DNA of 64,000 bases from Nereocystis luetkeana. Lineage: Eukaryota; Sar; Phaeophyceae; Laminariales; Laminariaceae. The notes beneath the pieces were generated by a model. It had not been told where the DNA came from and ran no database searches. It saw only the letters and a list, made by a program, of their open reading frames with translations. Positions within the stretch are counted from its first letter, which is position 1, and each line of letters starts with the position of its first letter. The stretch spans positions 9,948,528 to 10,012,527 of the forward strand of contig JARUPZ010000015.1 of NCBI GenBank assembly GCA_031213475.1, in the 5' to 3' direction. Shown here piece after piece: positions 43,225-55,300 of this stretch. The translations under genes and the position numbers were made by a program.

Positions 43225-43335
43225 CGGTTTAAACCGTTTTTCCGAAAACCGGTCACAACCGGGTAAAAAATAACGGTTCTATCCGGTTTTCATTTTCAGA
43301 ATAACGCCTCGGTATCCGGTTTTCGTTTTTTCTTT
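43225..43335 (+). repeat. CCGGTTT core-word cluster, locus 2
   Basis: ATCCGGTTTAAACCG, GAAAACCGGTCACAACCGG, TATCCGGTTTTC and similar words. Confidence 0.7.
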
Positions 43336-43343
43336 TCCCTTAT

Positions 43344-44126
43344 GGGCCCATCTTAACGGGGGCCTATATTTTTTTCAAGTTTTTTTTTTTTTTTTTTTTT
43401 TCTAATTCAGTTTGCATCTGATTGGCCGAAGAGTGAACGACCAAGCAGGCAAATTAGAAAAATTGAATTTGAGTGAAAAGTCTTTTGGGACTTTTTTCGT
43501 TTTTTTTTTTTTTCAATTTCAATTTGGAATTTGGGAGTTCCTCGGTCTTGATATAGCATGTTCATGGTGGGTCAACACCTTCGGTGGAGTCTAGGGCGAT
43601 TCTTGGCCACTTCGGTGACCACGATCGAGGCGATAAAACGCGAACCTCAACGAGAGGTGACCGGACCAATAGCCGCGCCCACGCCCACAGACCGTAGAAG
43701 ATCGTACCCTGGCGTTGGCGCCTCAAAAGTGATAAAACTGAGCAATCGAGCAAAAAAAACGGAGGATACGCTCGAGAATTCGATAGCTGCATCACCGCTG
43801 CTGTTCCGCACGTGGCGCTTGAGGGCTCCCTCCGCCGACCCAAGACACCCTGAGAGTGATAGCTTCTTACCCTGCACCAAAAGAAAAGAAGAGGTTGGCG
43901 ACGGCGTGCACGCGGCAGCGCAAACCTTCGCTCTCGTCTACGCGCGTCGTTGTTGGTCGGCTGGGCGTTGTGTGACGCGGTGCGTTTTTTTCGATGTTTT
44001 TTTTTCATTGACAACTAGAGACGCTGTTCCCCGATTGGACACAAACACGTTTTTTTTTCGAAATCAAATTGAAATTCATTGAAATTGAAAATTCACTTCC
44101 AAGTAGCGTTCCCGTAAGATGGGCCC
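43344..44126. mobile_element. Tourist/Harbinger-like MITE, copy 1 (783 bp)
   Basis: Begins GGGCCCATCTTAACGGGG and ends in the complement TCTTACGGGAACG... form (TTCCCGTAAGATGGGCCC). Flanks are TAT and TAA, degenerate TWA. About 85-90% similar to copy 2 by eye. A 174-codon open frame inside shows no transposase motif and differs in frame between copies. Confidence 0.85.
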
Positions 44127-44305
44127 TAAGGTGCCCACCTCTAGCCGCCACCACCCTCACCACCACCTACCTCCACAACCAGCCACCAGTAACATAGCAC
44201 AACTATCAGAACAGCTACCATGAGCTGGCACCGCAACAACAGTACGTGGGGCAGCGGTGGTGGAGAAAACGTCGCCCATGTTGTGGCAGCACTTCTCGGA
44301 GCTTA

Positions 44306-45146
44306 GGGCCCATCTTAACGGGGGCCTATATTTTTTTCAAGTTGATTTCCGTGTTTTTTTTCTAGTTTAATTTGCATCTGATGGGCCGAAGAGTGAACGA
44401 CCAAGCAGGCAAATTAGAAAAATTGAATTTGAGTGAAAAGTCTTTTGGGACTTTTTTCGTTTTTTTTTTTTTCGATTTCAATTTGGAATCTGGGAGTTCC
44501 TCGGTCTTGCCGTAGCATGTTCATGGTGGATCATCACCCTCGGAGGAGTCTGGGGCGAGTCTTGAGGCTGCTTCGGTGACCACGATCGAGGCGATAAAAC
44601 GCGAACTTCAACAGGAAGTGACCGGACCACTAGCCGCGCCCACGCCCACACACCATAGCATCATCGTACCCTGGCGTTGGCGCCTCAAAAGCATTCATGG
44701 CGGTCGCAATCCAAATTTTTCGGCCTGCTCGATCGGCCAACAATCACGAAACCTGAGATATCGAGCAAAAAATACGGAGGATACCCTCGAGACCTCGATA
44801 GCTGCATCACCGCTGCTGTTCCGCACGTGGCACTTGAGGGCTTCCTCCGCCCACCCAAGACACCCTGAGAGTGATAGCTTCTTACCCTGCGCGACCAAAA
44901 AGAAGAAGAGGCTGGCGGCGGCGCGAACGCGGCAGCGCAAACCTTCGCTCTTGTCTACGCACGTCGTTGTTTGTCGGCTGGGCGTTGTGTGACGCGGTGC
45001 GTTTTTTCCGATTTTTTTTTTATTGACAAACTAGTGCGCTGTTCCCCGATAGGACCCAAACACGTTTTTTTTTCGAAATCAAATTGAAATTCGTTGAAAT
45101 TGAACTTTTACTTCCATAATATAGCGTTCCCCGTTAAGATGGGCCC
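44306..45146. mobile_element. Tourist/Harbinger-like MITE, copy 2 (841 bp)
   Basis: Exact TTA target duplications at 44303-44305 and 45147-45149. Terminal repeats GGGCCCATCTTAACGGGG are perfect over 18 bp, and TATATT follows in both. Internal motifs match copy 1 (GTGAACGACCAAGCAGGCAA). Confidence 0.9.
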
Positions 45147-45299
45147 TTAGGCCGCGGGTCGATAAGAAAGACGTCTGCGTCGGGACAGCTCCCTTCGCGG
45201 AACCAGCAGTGCGGGCAAAGTCTTCACGTACAACCGCGCCGACCTTTCAGCAGGAAAGAAGAAAAATATATTTACTATCCCGTTCAGCAGAGAGAGGGG

Positions 45300-45565
45300 A
45301 AAATGTTTACCGTCCCGCCCCGCCGAAGAAAAAGGAAATTGCCGTCCCGTCCCGCCGAGGGAAAACATAATATACCGTCCCTTCCTGCCGAGGGAAAAAA
45401 TATTTACCGTCCCGTCCCGCCGGGGGAAAAATATATATACCGTCCCGTCCCGTCGAGAAACTATGCACCCACTGTCCCGTCCCGGCATTTTTTTTGTCTT
45501 CATTTTACGGTCCCGTTGTCATTTTTTTCCCCGCCAAACAAGTTCAATCTGTCCCGTCCCGTCCC
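45300..45565 (+). repeat. ACCGTCCCGTCCCGCCG minisatellite, locus 2
   Basis: Same core as 38285-38600 but with different spacers (GAGGGAAAAAATATTT-like). Confidence 0.85.
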
Positions 45566-46188
45566 GCGACGATTCTCAGTCACTGCTGTGATAAGCCTTG
45601 GAAAAAACTAAAACGAAGGAAACAAAAGAAAATAATAGTAGACATATAGAAGGTATATAGACTTGGTGTATGGGTTCCCTTCGTGCGGAGATTTCTTTTT
45701 TCAAGAATGTTTTGATTGATCAACATGAAAGCTCATGCTGCACATTGTCGGATGGCAAGCCTAATAATAATCATTAGTACGAGGAGACCGCTGTTGGACC
45801 CCTTGCCTGTCTGCCTCCGTATGCTAGAACCAGTATACTCGAACACCAACAGAGGCCTTGTCGTGCCTAAGATGACCAATCTTCCAACGGTACGAGGTAT
45901 AGTTTACAGCATTTTTTACTTACTCTGTACCAGGTAGGTATGATGCTGCGGGCTTTCGTGAACGAAGGTGAAGGAGTATCGTAGTGTTGCCTTCGATAAA
46001 CTAAGACTGCTGTTGGTGCGGTTCAATATAAAATGTATCTTCCCCGCGATTATGCTATTTTTTGTCTAACACAGTGGTCCGGTCCGGGCCGCTCCTCGTC
46101 CCCACTGCTTGATGCCTGCAATCGCCTACCACTCGTAGACTATTAATATTCTACTATTAATAGTGTGCTACTACTATTAATATCGAAG

Positions 46189-46381
46189 TGAGAAGATGCA
46201 GCGTCCTACCGGAGAGCGCGACCCGGAAGGGAGCGCTCCCCCACGCCCAGAAGGAGCAGAAGGGGCAGGTATCGAGCAGTCCAACCCAGAGTCGGCCGGG
46301 GTTCGGACGACACAGGTGCAGCGACGGGCCAAGATGCGGGCGAGGGTTGCGGCCCAAAAGCTTGCGTATGGACATGCCCAG
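46189..46381 (+). CDS. Exon m, charged segment
   Basis: Donor GTGAGG at 46382 leaves phase 0. It encodes MQRPTGERDPEGSAPPRPEG and a basic helix QRRAKMRARVAAQKLAYGHA. A start at 46189 fits phase 2 from exon l3; 46202 after GATGCAG or the ATG at 46196 are alternatives. Joined to the next exon the helix continues as AQ-AEAQRNEATRRQEAAK, which supports that link. Confidence 0.55.
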
Positions 46382-49300
46382 GTGAGGGTGACTGCTGTTC
46401 GTACTTCGTTTACATGGTACATAGAAAAACATATATATATCTTAAACCCGTGTACTGTAGGATAATGGAGGCGGTCTGCTGTGAGAGCCCGACACTTGAT
46501 TTTTTGGGCCAGGCTGCAGGCCGCTTTGAAGGTTTCTCGCGACGAGGTCCACCTCCCGGTCCGCTGTTTCCTCGTAATGCCTGATCGTGTCCGCCTATCC
46601 CGACTCCGCCGGGGGTGGTCCCGGCCGTGCTCACACCTTGTCCCTGCAGGACCTTACCTGCCGTTTTCTAATGTTGGCAACAATCTGCAGTAGTTTTTGT
46701 ATCGCCTCAATTTGAGTTCTTAACCCTTTTAGGACCCCAGTCCCGTTTGGGGGACAAACTACTCATATTTAGAGTGAATTGTCCCCACATACGGGAGTGC
46801 GGTTCTAAAAGGGTTAAGAGAGAGGAGCGATCCTCAAGATGGAAGTCTCAGTCTGCGATACTACTGCTGTACCTGGCAGTATATTTCCTTGCTGACCCCC
46901 GAGGGTGTGGTTGTGCCACCGAGCCCGTTTCGACGTGTCTACGCACCCCAAGTCCCGAAATACCAAAATCTACAGTAGTACCTGTTGCGAACTGCATAAA
47001 AATACCCTCGATTGCCAGAGCTGTGAGTTGGGAGGGTTTCACGACTAGTAACTACCTGGTACCTGGTAGTCGGTAGGTGCCGTTAGACGACACTAACTTA
47101 CTTTGGTCGGCAAATCGGTTGGCGAGACCAGCTGGTGGCCAGCTGACTTGCCGACTTGAATCAGGCGGAAGCCAAGCCAGCCGAATCAGCCGAGAGACTC
47201 CGGCTAAAAATAAAAACGTTTCCCGCATTCAACCATGCCTTCTACAAACATGAAAAAAACCATTGAGTCGGATAGTCGGCACCTCCGGGAAACGACATGG
47301 TGTTGGACCGACTATTAATAATAACTACTGCGGTTGGTGACCCAAGTCGTGCCGACTCACAGCTCTACTGCCAATTAATTGGGGTCTCGGCTGGGGTCTC
47401 AAAAGTTAGCCAACGCATTTTTCTCGTTCGACCACCAGCAAGTGTTGAAAAAAAAAAAAAAAAATGGTATCGCTACGTACGTACGCTGTCTTTCGCAACG
47501 ACGCGCCGAGTGGCTGCTGCGAGTATTCTCAACCTGGTGCATTTTGGTGTCATGATTATGTACGTGCCGTACGCTGTGTCTGTCCCACGTACTTCTGTTG
47601 CTGTGCTGTGCTGAAACATATATTTCATACCTGGTACCTGGTACGTGACAGACCGTTGTCGTATAGATATGAAAACCAATGCGGTTATTATACTAAAGGT
47701 ACATGGTATTTCTAAGTATGTATGTAAATACCTAATACCTGGTACTAACGAGTACTCATAACTATAAGTGCTCCTAAACTGCACTTGTGTACCAGGTATC
47801 CTATACTGCTGCTGACGTTGTTTATATGCATCGTAAACCTGCCACCCGAGGTGTTCTCCCGTCCAAACAAAAATGAAATACGTACCACTACAGAGTACAG
47901 GTACATTTATATACTCCTGCGTACCGACATTTTCATACCTTTCAGAGAACACGGAATATTATCAAACCGGGGGCAAACCCCAGTTTTTTTCAGACGGATG
48001 GAGGGGGGGTAGGGAAAACACGTCCACGGGGGGTGACCGGGCGTGACCCAGCCTGCCTCGGTTTTATTTATGACGCGCTGGCAAGACGCCTATATATGTA
48101 CCTCATGCCGAGCACGCAGATATCTGATGCTTTCTTTTTTTTAGGGCACGCTTTTAAAGCTGACGTCTCGGGGGCGCGGAATGGCGAACATGGATCCCCC
48201 TGTTTTACGACAAATTGATCATTTTTTTGGGGGTGTATGACCCCGCCATTGTATTATCATAATAGCTGTAACTTTGTGTCATACCTCTTTTTTCTACTGC
48301 TATTTCCCCTTTTAACCGAAAACATTCCCCTGTATTGACCATTTTGGGATAGCGTCGATGATGGGCCGTTAATCTACCCTGCCCAAAGAGACCCCGATGC
48401 TGAACAGACCTCGATGTTTCGCCGTAGGTTGGTTTAGAACAGATTCGCGCCGCATCCGTAAACGGTGGGGCTTGGTCTTATTAATAGGTACTGGTAGCTC
48501 TAGCTAGGAAGAGGAGTCCTGGTCCCTCACCAGGAGCCTGAACCACACCAGGATTTTGGTCGCGGAGACCTGGATGCTGAACAGACCTCGATGTTTCGCC
48601 GCGGGGTGGTTCAGAAGAGATTCGCGCCGCAACATCGAAGCTACGTACTGTATCCTAAAACGGTAGGATTGGGTGCCGGGTACAGGTAGTTCTAACCAGG
48701 AGAAATATTCTTGGCTGCTCACCAGGAACCTGGACCACACCAGGATTTTGGTTGCGGAGACCTCGATGCTGAACAGACCGCGATGTTTTGCCGTGGGGTG
48801 GATCAGAAGAGATTCGCAAAACCGAAGCATATTACACACCAGGAGTGTGGTCGCGGTTTCGTACGCACACGTTTCTACTCGATTTATCTTCGCTAGAGTT
48901 GAACTATACCAGGTACCTTGATAATGGGACATATCTCGAAGGCAAAAATCTGAACGTGGGGGAAGCGTGGTGTGCTTGAGCTTTGCTAACCCTTTTCGGA
49001 CCACAGTCCCGTATTGGGGACAATTTGACACAAGGTGCTTGGAATTTGACTGGTGTGTCCCCAAAACGGGACTGGAGTTCTGAAAGGGTTGAGAGTAATC
49101 CACTCGAGGATTAAAAAATAAATTAAAACATGTTTGGGTCAGGAGTGGTAGATTGCCCCAGGCAAAACATAAAAAAATGCGAACACAATGTATGGGTATA
49201 CAGGCGTCTACAGAATGCTGCGCAGGTATTGCTTTATCTCTTTTCATGTCCACGCTTCGATTAGCTTCCGTTGATTTCCGAGGCATTTTCGTGATACGTA

Positions 49301-52300
49301 TATACGTAAATTGTCAATAACCTGGAGTCCGGGCACCCCCCACAGGCGGGACAGATATACTGCCAGTAGATACTTTTAATAGAGCGGTACCGAACTGTAT
49401 AAAATGGTTGATACATGTTACCTGATACCTGGTATGTTTTGTGTTGAAGGAGGGAAAGTGGCAGCTGAAAAGGGGTGACGCGTGAAGTATTAATAGTAGA
49501 ATTGCGGGGTCATACACCCCCAACTTGTAAGAAAAAAAGGGATTCCTTGAGCGCTCTCCTTCGCCCTGGTGCCGTCGGTCCCATCCATTAACATGCGAAC
49601 GAAAAAATGAGTGAGCGTCTTGCCAGCAAGTCTGAAAATAATTTGAGCCAGGTTGGCGCATGCGCGGGCACCTCCCGCGGACGTGATTTCCCTACCCCCT
49701 TGGTTGGCTGAAACAGGCAGGGGTTTACAACACTTGGTTGGCTTCCGATTACCTGCCAATCTTGGACCAGTACGGACATGCGTAGAGCCGCACGCGAGCG
49801 TCGACGCGCCGCGGCAAGGCCTCTCTTGTATTTACCCGGCATATTTTCAGCTGATCGTCAATAAAAAAGGCGTGCAAGGCTGGCGGGGTGGGGGGGGGGG
49901 GGGGTACTCATTTGTTTCTTGCGTTAGTCATTTGACCATTGACCACGCATCCCTTTCGAGTCGGAGAACCGTTGTTACTCGTAACAGAGACACCTTAAAT
50001 AATTGGCCGCTCGCTACGTTGTTTCCATATATTACATAGAAAAGTTTAGCTGATCTTATCCCCTTCCTGTTTGGCCGCCTGTGGCTACCATCTATCTCCT
50101 AGGATAGCGATCGTTTTCTCGCTGTTCTGTAGTGTATCAAACTCCTCCATGTCACATTCGTCTACTTCCCTCATCTCCTATTCTAACACATCCCGTTCCT
50201 CCTTGCATGTTTCACATTCTCCTACAATGTGAGTTCCACTCTCTATTTCTTTGCCACGCGGGCACATCTATGCATCTCTTTCCTCCTCCTCCCGGTTACT
50301 GGTATACCGCTTTCTTTTTTCTGGCATGCCCAAGTCATCTACACGAAAGCACAGCTTCAGCGTTTACGCGAAGTCCATTGGGCCTTGCAAATACGTTTTC
50401 ATTTATATTCCTTGCCTCAATCCCCCGTATATCTCCAAGTGTTTTCCTGCTTCTACCTTGTTTCGTAGCGCTAGCCTTTCCCTTCGTTCTATCATTTCTG
50501 CTAATTTTGCCTTGTACAACCCAAACTTCCCGGCGGACATCACCTCTTCTTGGTTTCCCCCTATATCCTTCCATACTTTCTCAACTACGCTACCCCACCT
50601 TATGGCGCCCTTTTGTTACTTTCTCCCATACCGCTCTATCAACTATGGCTGGCAATCTCTTCTTTGCATATTCCTTACTTTCTATTGCCGTTTCAACTTT
50701 TCTCATATCTCAATTTGTGTGGAGTGAGTGCGTTCCCAGTTCTGCTCTTACTACTGTATTACTATTAATAGTCGTACTTGAGCATCTTAGGATTTGTTTA
50801 GCTGCGGTCATCTGAGGGGGGGTGGGGGGGGTACTCGATAGGAGAGATGTACTCGATCTCATGCATGGCCGTAGTCGAATGACCATAGACCCTCGCATCC
50901 CTACAATGCCGGGACGGAGCATGTCGGGTTTTCACCGACCAGGCAGACATTGCTTGCACCAAGCGCGAAGCGCCGTGAGGTGTCTGGCGAGTCGCATGAA
51001 GGTTGAGCTGCATCCTACTAAGAACCGCTTGTGAGGCGGACTTGCATATGGACGACAGCTTCAATGAGTTGATTTAATTTCCGGTGTAGGCATTTCCAGA
51101 GACAGAAATGGGAGTACTAGGTAACTACCTCTTGGGTGCCTTACCATGAACACTACGTGATACCTGGTACGATTTTTCCCACGTGTGCGGAGTAAAGGTT
51201 ATTTACCTCGCACAAGTGATCAAACTCGACAACCAGCTGTGGGCGACCGCCAAAAAAAAAAAAAAAAAAAACGGTACCCTGGTTGTCTAGCTCACGTAGT
51301 AAGCGGCATGTTTTACAGTGTCGTTGCCAACCGACGCCAACCCAACCTATATAAAATAGGGAGGGGGGGGGGGCGGGGGGGAGTACTCGATAGGAGAGAT
51401 GTGCTCGATCTCATGCATGGCCGTAGTCGTATGACCATAGACCCTCGCATCCCTACAATGCCGGGACGGAGCATGTCGGGTTTTCACCGACCAGGCAGAC
51501 ATTGCTTGTACCAAGCGCGAAGCGCCGTGAGGTGTCTGGCGAGTCGCATGAAGCGTGAGCTGCATCCTACTAAGAATCGCTTTTGAGGCGGACTTGCGTA
51601 TGGACGGCAGCTTCAATGAGTTGATTTAATTTCCGGTGTAGGCATTTCCAAAGACAGCAATGGGAGTACTATGTAACTGCCTCTTGGGTGCCTTACCTTC
51701 AACACTACCAGGTAGGTACGTGATACGGTCATTCCCATTTGTGCGGACTAAAGGTCCTTTACCTCGCACAAATAATCAAACTCGACAACCAGCTGTGGGC
51801 GACCGCCAAAAAAAAACAAATAACGATACACTGGTTGTCTAGCTCACGTAGTGAGCGGCTTGTTTTACAGTGTCGTTGCCAACCGACGCCAACCCAACCT
51901 ATAAAAAATAGGGACCCCCGATTAGGGAATATAGGCCGTACCTGCAGATGTTTTTTTTTTGTTGTATTCTTTCCATCCCATTTTTTGTCTTCGCCCTTTT
52001 TTAATCCTGCCCCATTCTAGTCGTACCTCAAATCCGGGGTCGTTAAGTAAGCCCTTCTCGCTCCTCCCCACACTATGATATGCGCCTTCCATTTTTATCG
52101 CGAGAAGAAGTTAGCAAATTCTTTCATGGTCGACTCGCGTCGAAGTGTGATATATATTATAAAGATTTTTGCCAAAATCAGGTATACCTCGCCATTTTTC
52201 GGCCAAAATCGGTTACCAGGTACATGCTGAAACCAAGTACGAAACACACCCCAGGAGCCCTGTCATTGGCCAGGCTGGCATCGTAACTGATTTTGGCTCG

Positions 52301-55300
52301 AAAAGGCCAAGGTATACCTGTCTTTTCTGCTCTGTCTAGCTTTCAACTGATTTCGGCCAACTTTGAACCAATCGGAGAGCTCATATGTGCACTGCTGTTG
52401 TTTCTCTCTGTATAAATGCGTCTGCCCTCCCTCGATTGAAACTATTATGTTTCACGTATAACCTCTGTACTCGTACGTTGTACGTGAAAGTACGTGTTCA
52501 CATACGCGAACATGCGTCTGCTGGTTTCACTTTTTTTTTCTTTTTTGGGGTGTGCGACGTGTCACAGTTATTAAATACCTGGTAGTTGTTGTTATGTGTC
52601 CTATTAATATTGCTCTGTGTTGTTTTCTATGGCAACAGCGGTCTATAAAGCACCATGGTCGTTGTCTGCACCACCCCGCGTCGAGGTGGTCTCGGGTTTG
52701 GTACGGCAAGATAATTTCGTGCCGAGCAGGCGGTTCCGCGAGGACGGTCTAGACGATTCAAAGCTGTCATCGGGGGAGGGCGCCAGTGTAAATACTCTTC
52801 TTGGCGCCCCCGCCGTGGCAAAACAAACGAGGACTCTTAATAATGACTATATGCAGGTCCAAGTGAAGCGCGTGGTATCTACACCCCAACGAAAACTAAA
52901 CGATTTAGATTTTGGAGGCCATGCGGCACTCTTCGTTTATGAACCGACTTTCATGGACAGAACACTGCTCGTGGCGCGCGTTTTTTACTTAGTTTTAGTA
53001 TATACTGATTTTGGCTCAAACGGATCAGGTACAACTGATTTTGGCACTTGCCCTATATTATACCTGGTATATACTACCAGGTATATATTACATGAACGTT
53101 TGAAGAAAAGTAGCACATAAGACCTATGCCAATGGGACAGCGAAATTTCAATGAAAAGTTCGAATTTCAAAGATACCCGCCAAAAGTTTTCAGTACACGC
53201 TTCCTATGGGCCACGTAAAAAAAAAAAGTTCCTGGAACTTTTGGAAAAGCCCGAAAAAAGTAAATCTGGGGCCGATGTTGGGCCAACATTGGCTTGAGAA
53301 AAACTCAGGCCGATCTTTGGTTCGAAGCGGCGAGATTCCGAGTCCTCGACAGACATCGATCAACAAAACAAACGATTGCGTCATGAATTCTGAACGGAGT
53401 GCGCTCGTTAGGGGCTCCGACCCACCCTAAGGTCACCGTCTTCACACCATGGCCGGTTTTATGTGGCGGGAGCTGGCTGACCAGGCGTATGATGAAAAAA
53501 CATTTGGCCGCTGGTTTGCACCAAACAGAAGACAACACTTCTCCATCCGTCTCGAATGGCAAAAAATAGTTTTTTTCAGGTTTGGGAGGATACCGTAGGA
53601 CGCCGCCGGCAAGCTCTTGCCCCCTAGACCATGGATCCACCTGATATGTTCGAGGCCGTCATCTATATTCGTTGGCCTCGCCAGATACCTAGCGGGTTGG
53701 CCGTGGGCTGAGTCTCTGTCGAGATCGAGCGTCGATCGTCGCACGAGCTGGTTTCGATCACCGTGTTGACAATTTGCAACCATAAAAATCAAATTGCGCC
53801 GCCTGCAGCCGTTTGGGGGGAAAAAGTAAATTAATCAAACATTTTTCTCTTTTTTCCCCACAGCGGCGGTACGAGAAAGTTTTCGGCTGTTTTTTTAAAG
53901 CAATATATTTGAAAAAAACTTTTGAACTTGGCTTTTCCATCGGCATAGGTCTAAGTACTTATCTATCAGAACTCTGTTTCTTAACGCCCTTCTCCCACTT
54001 GGCAACCTGGTCCCACCCGCACCTGAGCCCTCCAAAGTAAACCTGGATATATTAACGCTAGTAGCTAGCCCCCATCAGGGGCTGACAAACGCTCTGACCC
54101 CACTCATCCATACTTTCTCTGCGGGATGAGGGTTTTTAGTAGGCCCTGCCGGCGGCTAACGATAGATCCAGGCTCAGTTTAGAAGGCTTAGACCCGACGG
54201 GATAGGTCTGCCTAGTTGGAGAAGGGCGCTTAGAACTGGGATCAGGGTGTCAAGCGGGGGCGAGTTACTTAGAAACAGATTTCTGGTATAATGTTACCTG
54301 TAAAGCTATGTGAGAGTACGGCCTATATCCCCCTACCGGGGGGTACGTTGTTTTCCTGGAGGAAGGGGGCGTATTGGTAAAGGGGGGGGGGGTAGATATT
54401 GAGGTGTATATTCGTTCAGTAATTATTTGTTGCGCTGGGGAAGGATATGTCATGCTACTGTTGTTGTGATTGCTGTGTGTATTTATATCTTACATCCGAG
54501 CCATCAGGTACAGCAGTATCGAGGTACTTTATTGTACTGTCCCCTCGTCTTTCAAAGTTTGTACCTACAAGATTCGAAGAGGGCGTGTATTCCTTTGATG
54601 TCATCCATTTTATCATCATGTTTTCAGAACGGGCTCACTCCTAGGTTTGGCGGCAAGGGGAGGGGGTTGTGCTTCCTTGATACGCGTGTCAAGGAGCAAC
54701 CTGGTTAGCGCGGAGTCATGTACCTGGTAGTCAATAGTCGATAGCCTAGCTGTACCTGTCGTTGAGTTTAGAGGCTGTCAACTCATTATAACTATCCGAA
54801 CAAAATATTTCAGAGACCGCCCACTGCAAGGAAATATCTGGATAATTGATTTATAGTATATTTTAAACGTAACGGTAATTGCCCGGACCTTTGATTATAA
54901 AGGAGTAACAATTTGGAAGCGTTAACGCTTGATTTGCGGGTGCACTGTCCGAATAAGCGACTGAGAGTTTTTGTTTGCATTTGCCCGAGAAAACGGCTTC
55001 GGAGGCGGTCTAGTGATGTGTACAAGTTGGAATTACCGCAGCGATTGATATCGGACAGATGCTGATTTTGATTCTCAATTTTGTCCGGGCAAGTGTACTC
55101 AAATGCTGTCTATTGTCAGCGATTCGATATATCGATCATGGTTTGGGAGGTTGCCCACACATCACCTGGCGTCCTGCGAGCGCACTTCTCGTAATTTGAC
55201 CGTTGTGCCTGGGCCCCTGAGAGAACACTCTTTCTTGAATGTACCTGGCAACGCAGACTGTCCGTAACCCCTATCCCCGGCCTGCTCTGCTACACCGTAT

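Larger units (their letters stand above)
25555..46188. other. Region without confident exons
   Basis: Either a single 20.6-kb intron or the 3' end of the SIN3 gene plus intergenic DNA. Contents are listed separately. 31200-32150, 34800-35450, 37800-38280, 38600-40140, 40570-42660 and 45570-46180 contain scattered TACCWGGTA, TATTAATA and CAGCAG words and nothing else I can name. Confidence 0.5.

Noticed and set aside
43558-44082. 174-codon ORF inside the 43.3-kb MITE
   Set aside because: Not preserved in the sister copy and without transposase motifs.
50132-50815. 227-codon + strand ORF
   Set aside because: C/T-rich sequence with stop-poor frames in all three phases; overlapping ORFs in other frames are as long and no domain or splice context supports any.
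52617-53120. 167-codon open frame on the + strand with a coding-like middle
   Set aside because: No recognised motif, the frame includes TACCWGGTA footprints near its end, and the nearby acceptor gives phase 1, which fits neither neighbouring exon. Left unassigned.
54626-54703. Possible exon after TTTTCAG encoding TPRFGGKGRGLCFLDTRVKE
   Set aside because: Acceptor is fair, but phase and donor cannot be matched to the exons at 46.3 and 55.4 kb, and there is no paralogue or motif.
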